Assembly: GCA_900770265.1 (NCBI GenBank)
Contig: CAAGJR010000141.1
Location: forward strand, 1 to 6,173
Direction: 5' to 3'
DNA from: an uncultured Acidaminococcus sp.
GTDB taxonomy: Bacteria; Bacillota; Negativicutes; Acidaminococcales; Acidaminococcaceae
Length of the DNA stretch: 6,173 nucleotides
Under the pieces are notes generated by a model. The model saw only the letters and a program-made list of their open reading frames with translations. It ran no database searches and had not been told where the DNA came from. Position numbers and translations under genes: made by a program. Shown one piece after another: positions 5,371 through 6,173 of this stretch (within the stretch, counting starts at the first letter, position 1; every line of letters starts with the position of its first letter).

Positions 5371-5372
5371 AA

Positions 5373-6173
5373 TTACTTCCTCCACAGCACCGCCGCCAGG
5401 CGGCCCGTTTTTCCTTTTTCTCTGCGGTAGGAAAAATACTGGTCGTTGTGGCAGCAGGTGCACACTTCCGCCACGCTGATGTTTTCGGGTTTCACCCCTG
5501 CTTCCACCAGCTGCTGTTGGTTCAGCTTCCACAGGTCCAGCAGGTAATGCCCTTCGCCGTGGGGCGCAAAGCACCCTTCGAAGCCTTTGGCCTGGTCCCG
5601 CACCTTGTCATCCACCTCGTAGCAGCAGGGCCCGATGCTGGGTCCGATGCCCGCCACGATGGCTTCCGGCCTGGTGCCGTACCAGTCGTGCAGGGCCTGC
5701 ACCCCCTTTTGGGCGATGCGGCCCACGCTGCCCCGCCAGCCTGCATGGAGCACGGCGATGGCACTGCTTTCCGTATCCACCAGCAGCACCGGCGTGCAGT
5801 CCGCGTAGAACAGCATCAGCGGCAGGTCGGTGCAGTCCGTCAGCAGCCCGTCGGTACCCGGAATGGTGGTGGCCAGTTCCAGGGCCCCCCGGCCGGCTTC
5901 CGCCTCCGTGACTTTCGCCAGCACGGTGCCGTGCACCTGGGCGCAGGTGGCCGTCCGGGCCAGGTCGAAGCCCATGGCCGCGGCGGCCTTCTGCCGGTTG
6001 CGCAGTACCTTTTCCGGGTCGTCCCCCACATGGAGGGCCATATTGAGACCCCCTGGCACCAGGTCACTTTCACCACCCACGCGGCACGTGAATCCATGGC
6101 ACACGCCCAGGGCCTCCCAGGCAGGGAAACAGCCCCACCGGATGCCGTTTTTTTCCGTAAAAGCAAATCCAGC
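5373..6173 (-). CDS. pgeF: PgeF/YfiH (YlmD) laccase-domain protein, 5' end cut by the window edge
   Basis: Member of the Cu-oxidase_4 / YfiH family. The E. coli protein is described as a peptidoglycan editing factor that guards against wrong residues in the UDP-MurNAc peptide, and relatives act on purine nucleosides; which applies here is unknown. The frame is open to base 6173 and the extra upstream codons still match the family ('FTEKNGIRWG', then 'VCHGFTCRVGG'), so the GTG at 6104 is internal. Of 266 visible residues, the metal-site residues are H81 ('AQVHG'), C126 ('YADCTP') and H143 ('VLHAGWRG'). 'GIGPSIGPCCYEV' (175-187) and the Cys-rich 'CTCCHNDQYFSYR' (238-250) are also typical. Family members run to about 240-280 aa, so only a short N-terminal part should be missing. 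It is the most upstream visible gene of the ylm cluster. Confidence 0.94.
   Translation of the reverse strand, partial: AGFAFTEKNGIRWGCFPAWEALGVCHGFTCRVGGESDLVPGGLNMALHVGDDPEKVLRNRQKAAAAMGFDLARTATCAQVHGTVLAKVTEAEAGRGALELATTIPGTDGLLTDCTDLPLMLFYADCTPVLLVDTESSAIAVLHAGWRGSVGRIAQKGVQALHDWYGTRPEAIVAGIGPSIGPCCYEVDDKVRDQAKGFEGCFAPHGEGHYLLDLWKLNQQQLVEAGVKPENISVAEVCTCCHNDQYFSYRREKGKTGRLAAVLWRK

Noticed and set aside
4956..5372. 138-codon minus-strand frame spanning the intergenic repeat and the start of yggS
   Set aside because: It translates the hairpin element and then the wrong frame of yggS; low-complexity product with no domain.

Overview
The window reads as a chromosomal segment of a fairly GC-rich member of the Firmicutes/Bacillota. 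The best guess is a Negativicute of the Acidaminococcus type, held at low confidence: it rests on ylm-cluster genes in a GC-rich genome and the general look of the intergenic repeats, with no marker gene to fix it. Two blocks meet tail to tail. The left end (1-1224, + strand) is the 3' part of an IS1182-type transposase gene. The rest (1503-6173, - strand) is a run of housekeeping genes.

Right to left, in their direction of transcription, the minus-strand genes are: pgeF/ylmD (multicopper-oxidase-like 'laccase domain' protein, 5' end outside the window), yggS/ylmE (PLP homeostasis protein), sepF/ylmF (FtsZ membrane anchor), proC (pyrroline-5-carboxylate reductase), ylmH (S4-domain RNA-binding protein), and a histidine phosphatase family protein. 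From yggS to ylmH the genes are packed with gaps of 6 and 1 nt and one 13-nt overlap, so they very probably share one transcript. This is the Gram-positive ylmD-ylmE-sepF-ylmG-ylmH division cluster, but proC sits where ylmG (YggT family) usually is, and divIVA is not seen after ylmH.

The non-coding DNA is unusually structured. A ~110-bp element with five hairpins and imperfect terminal inverted repeats fills the pgeF-yggS gap. The phosphatase gene is bracketed on both sides by the same kind of arrangement: hairpin, four tandem heptamers, hairpin. On its 3' side both hairpins look like intrinsic terminators. On its 5' side one follows the ylmH stop directly and the other lies just before the phosphatase ribosome binding site. 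The transposase has its own strong hairpin terminator, so transcripts from the two strands are insulated from each other at 1253-1504.

The transposon block is visibly less GC-rich than the operon (for example 24 of 60 bases are G/C at 721-780, against 41 of 60 at 3301-3360), consistent with acquired DNA beside core genes. I see no RNA genes, CRISPR array, or clear new defence or biosynthetic system. The points most worth a second look are the tetrapeptide-repeat linker in SepF, the two kinds of structured repeats, and the altered gene order.
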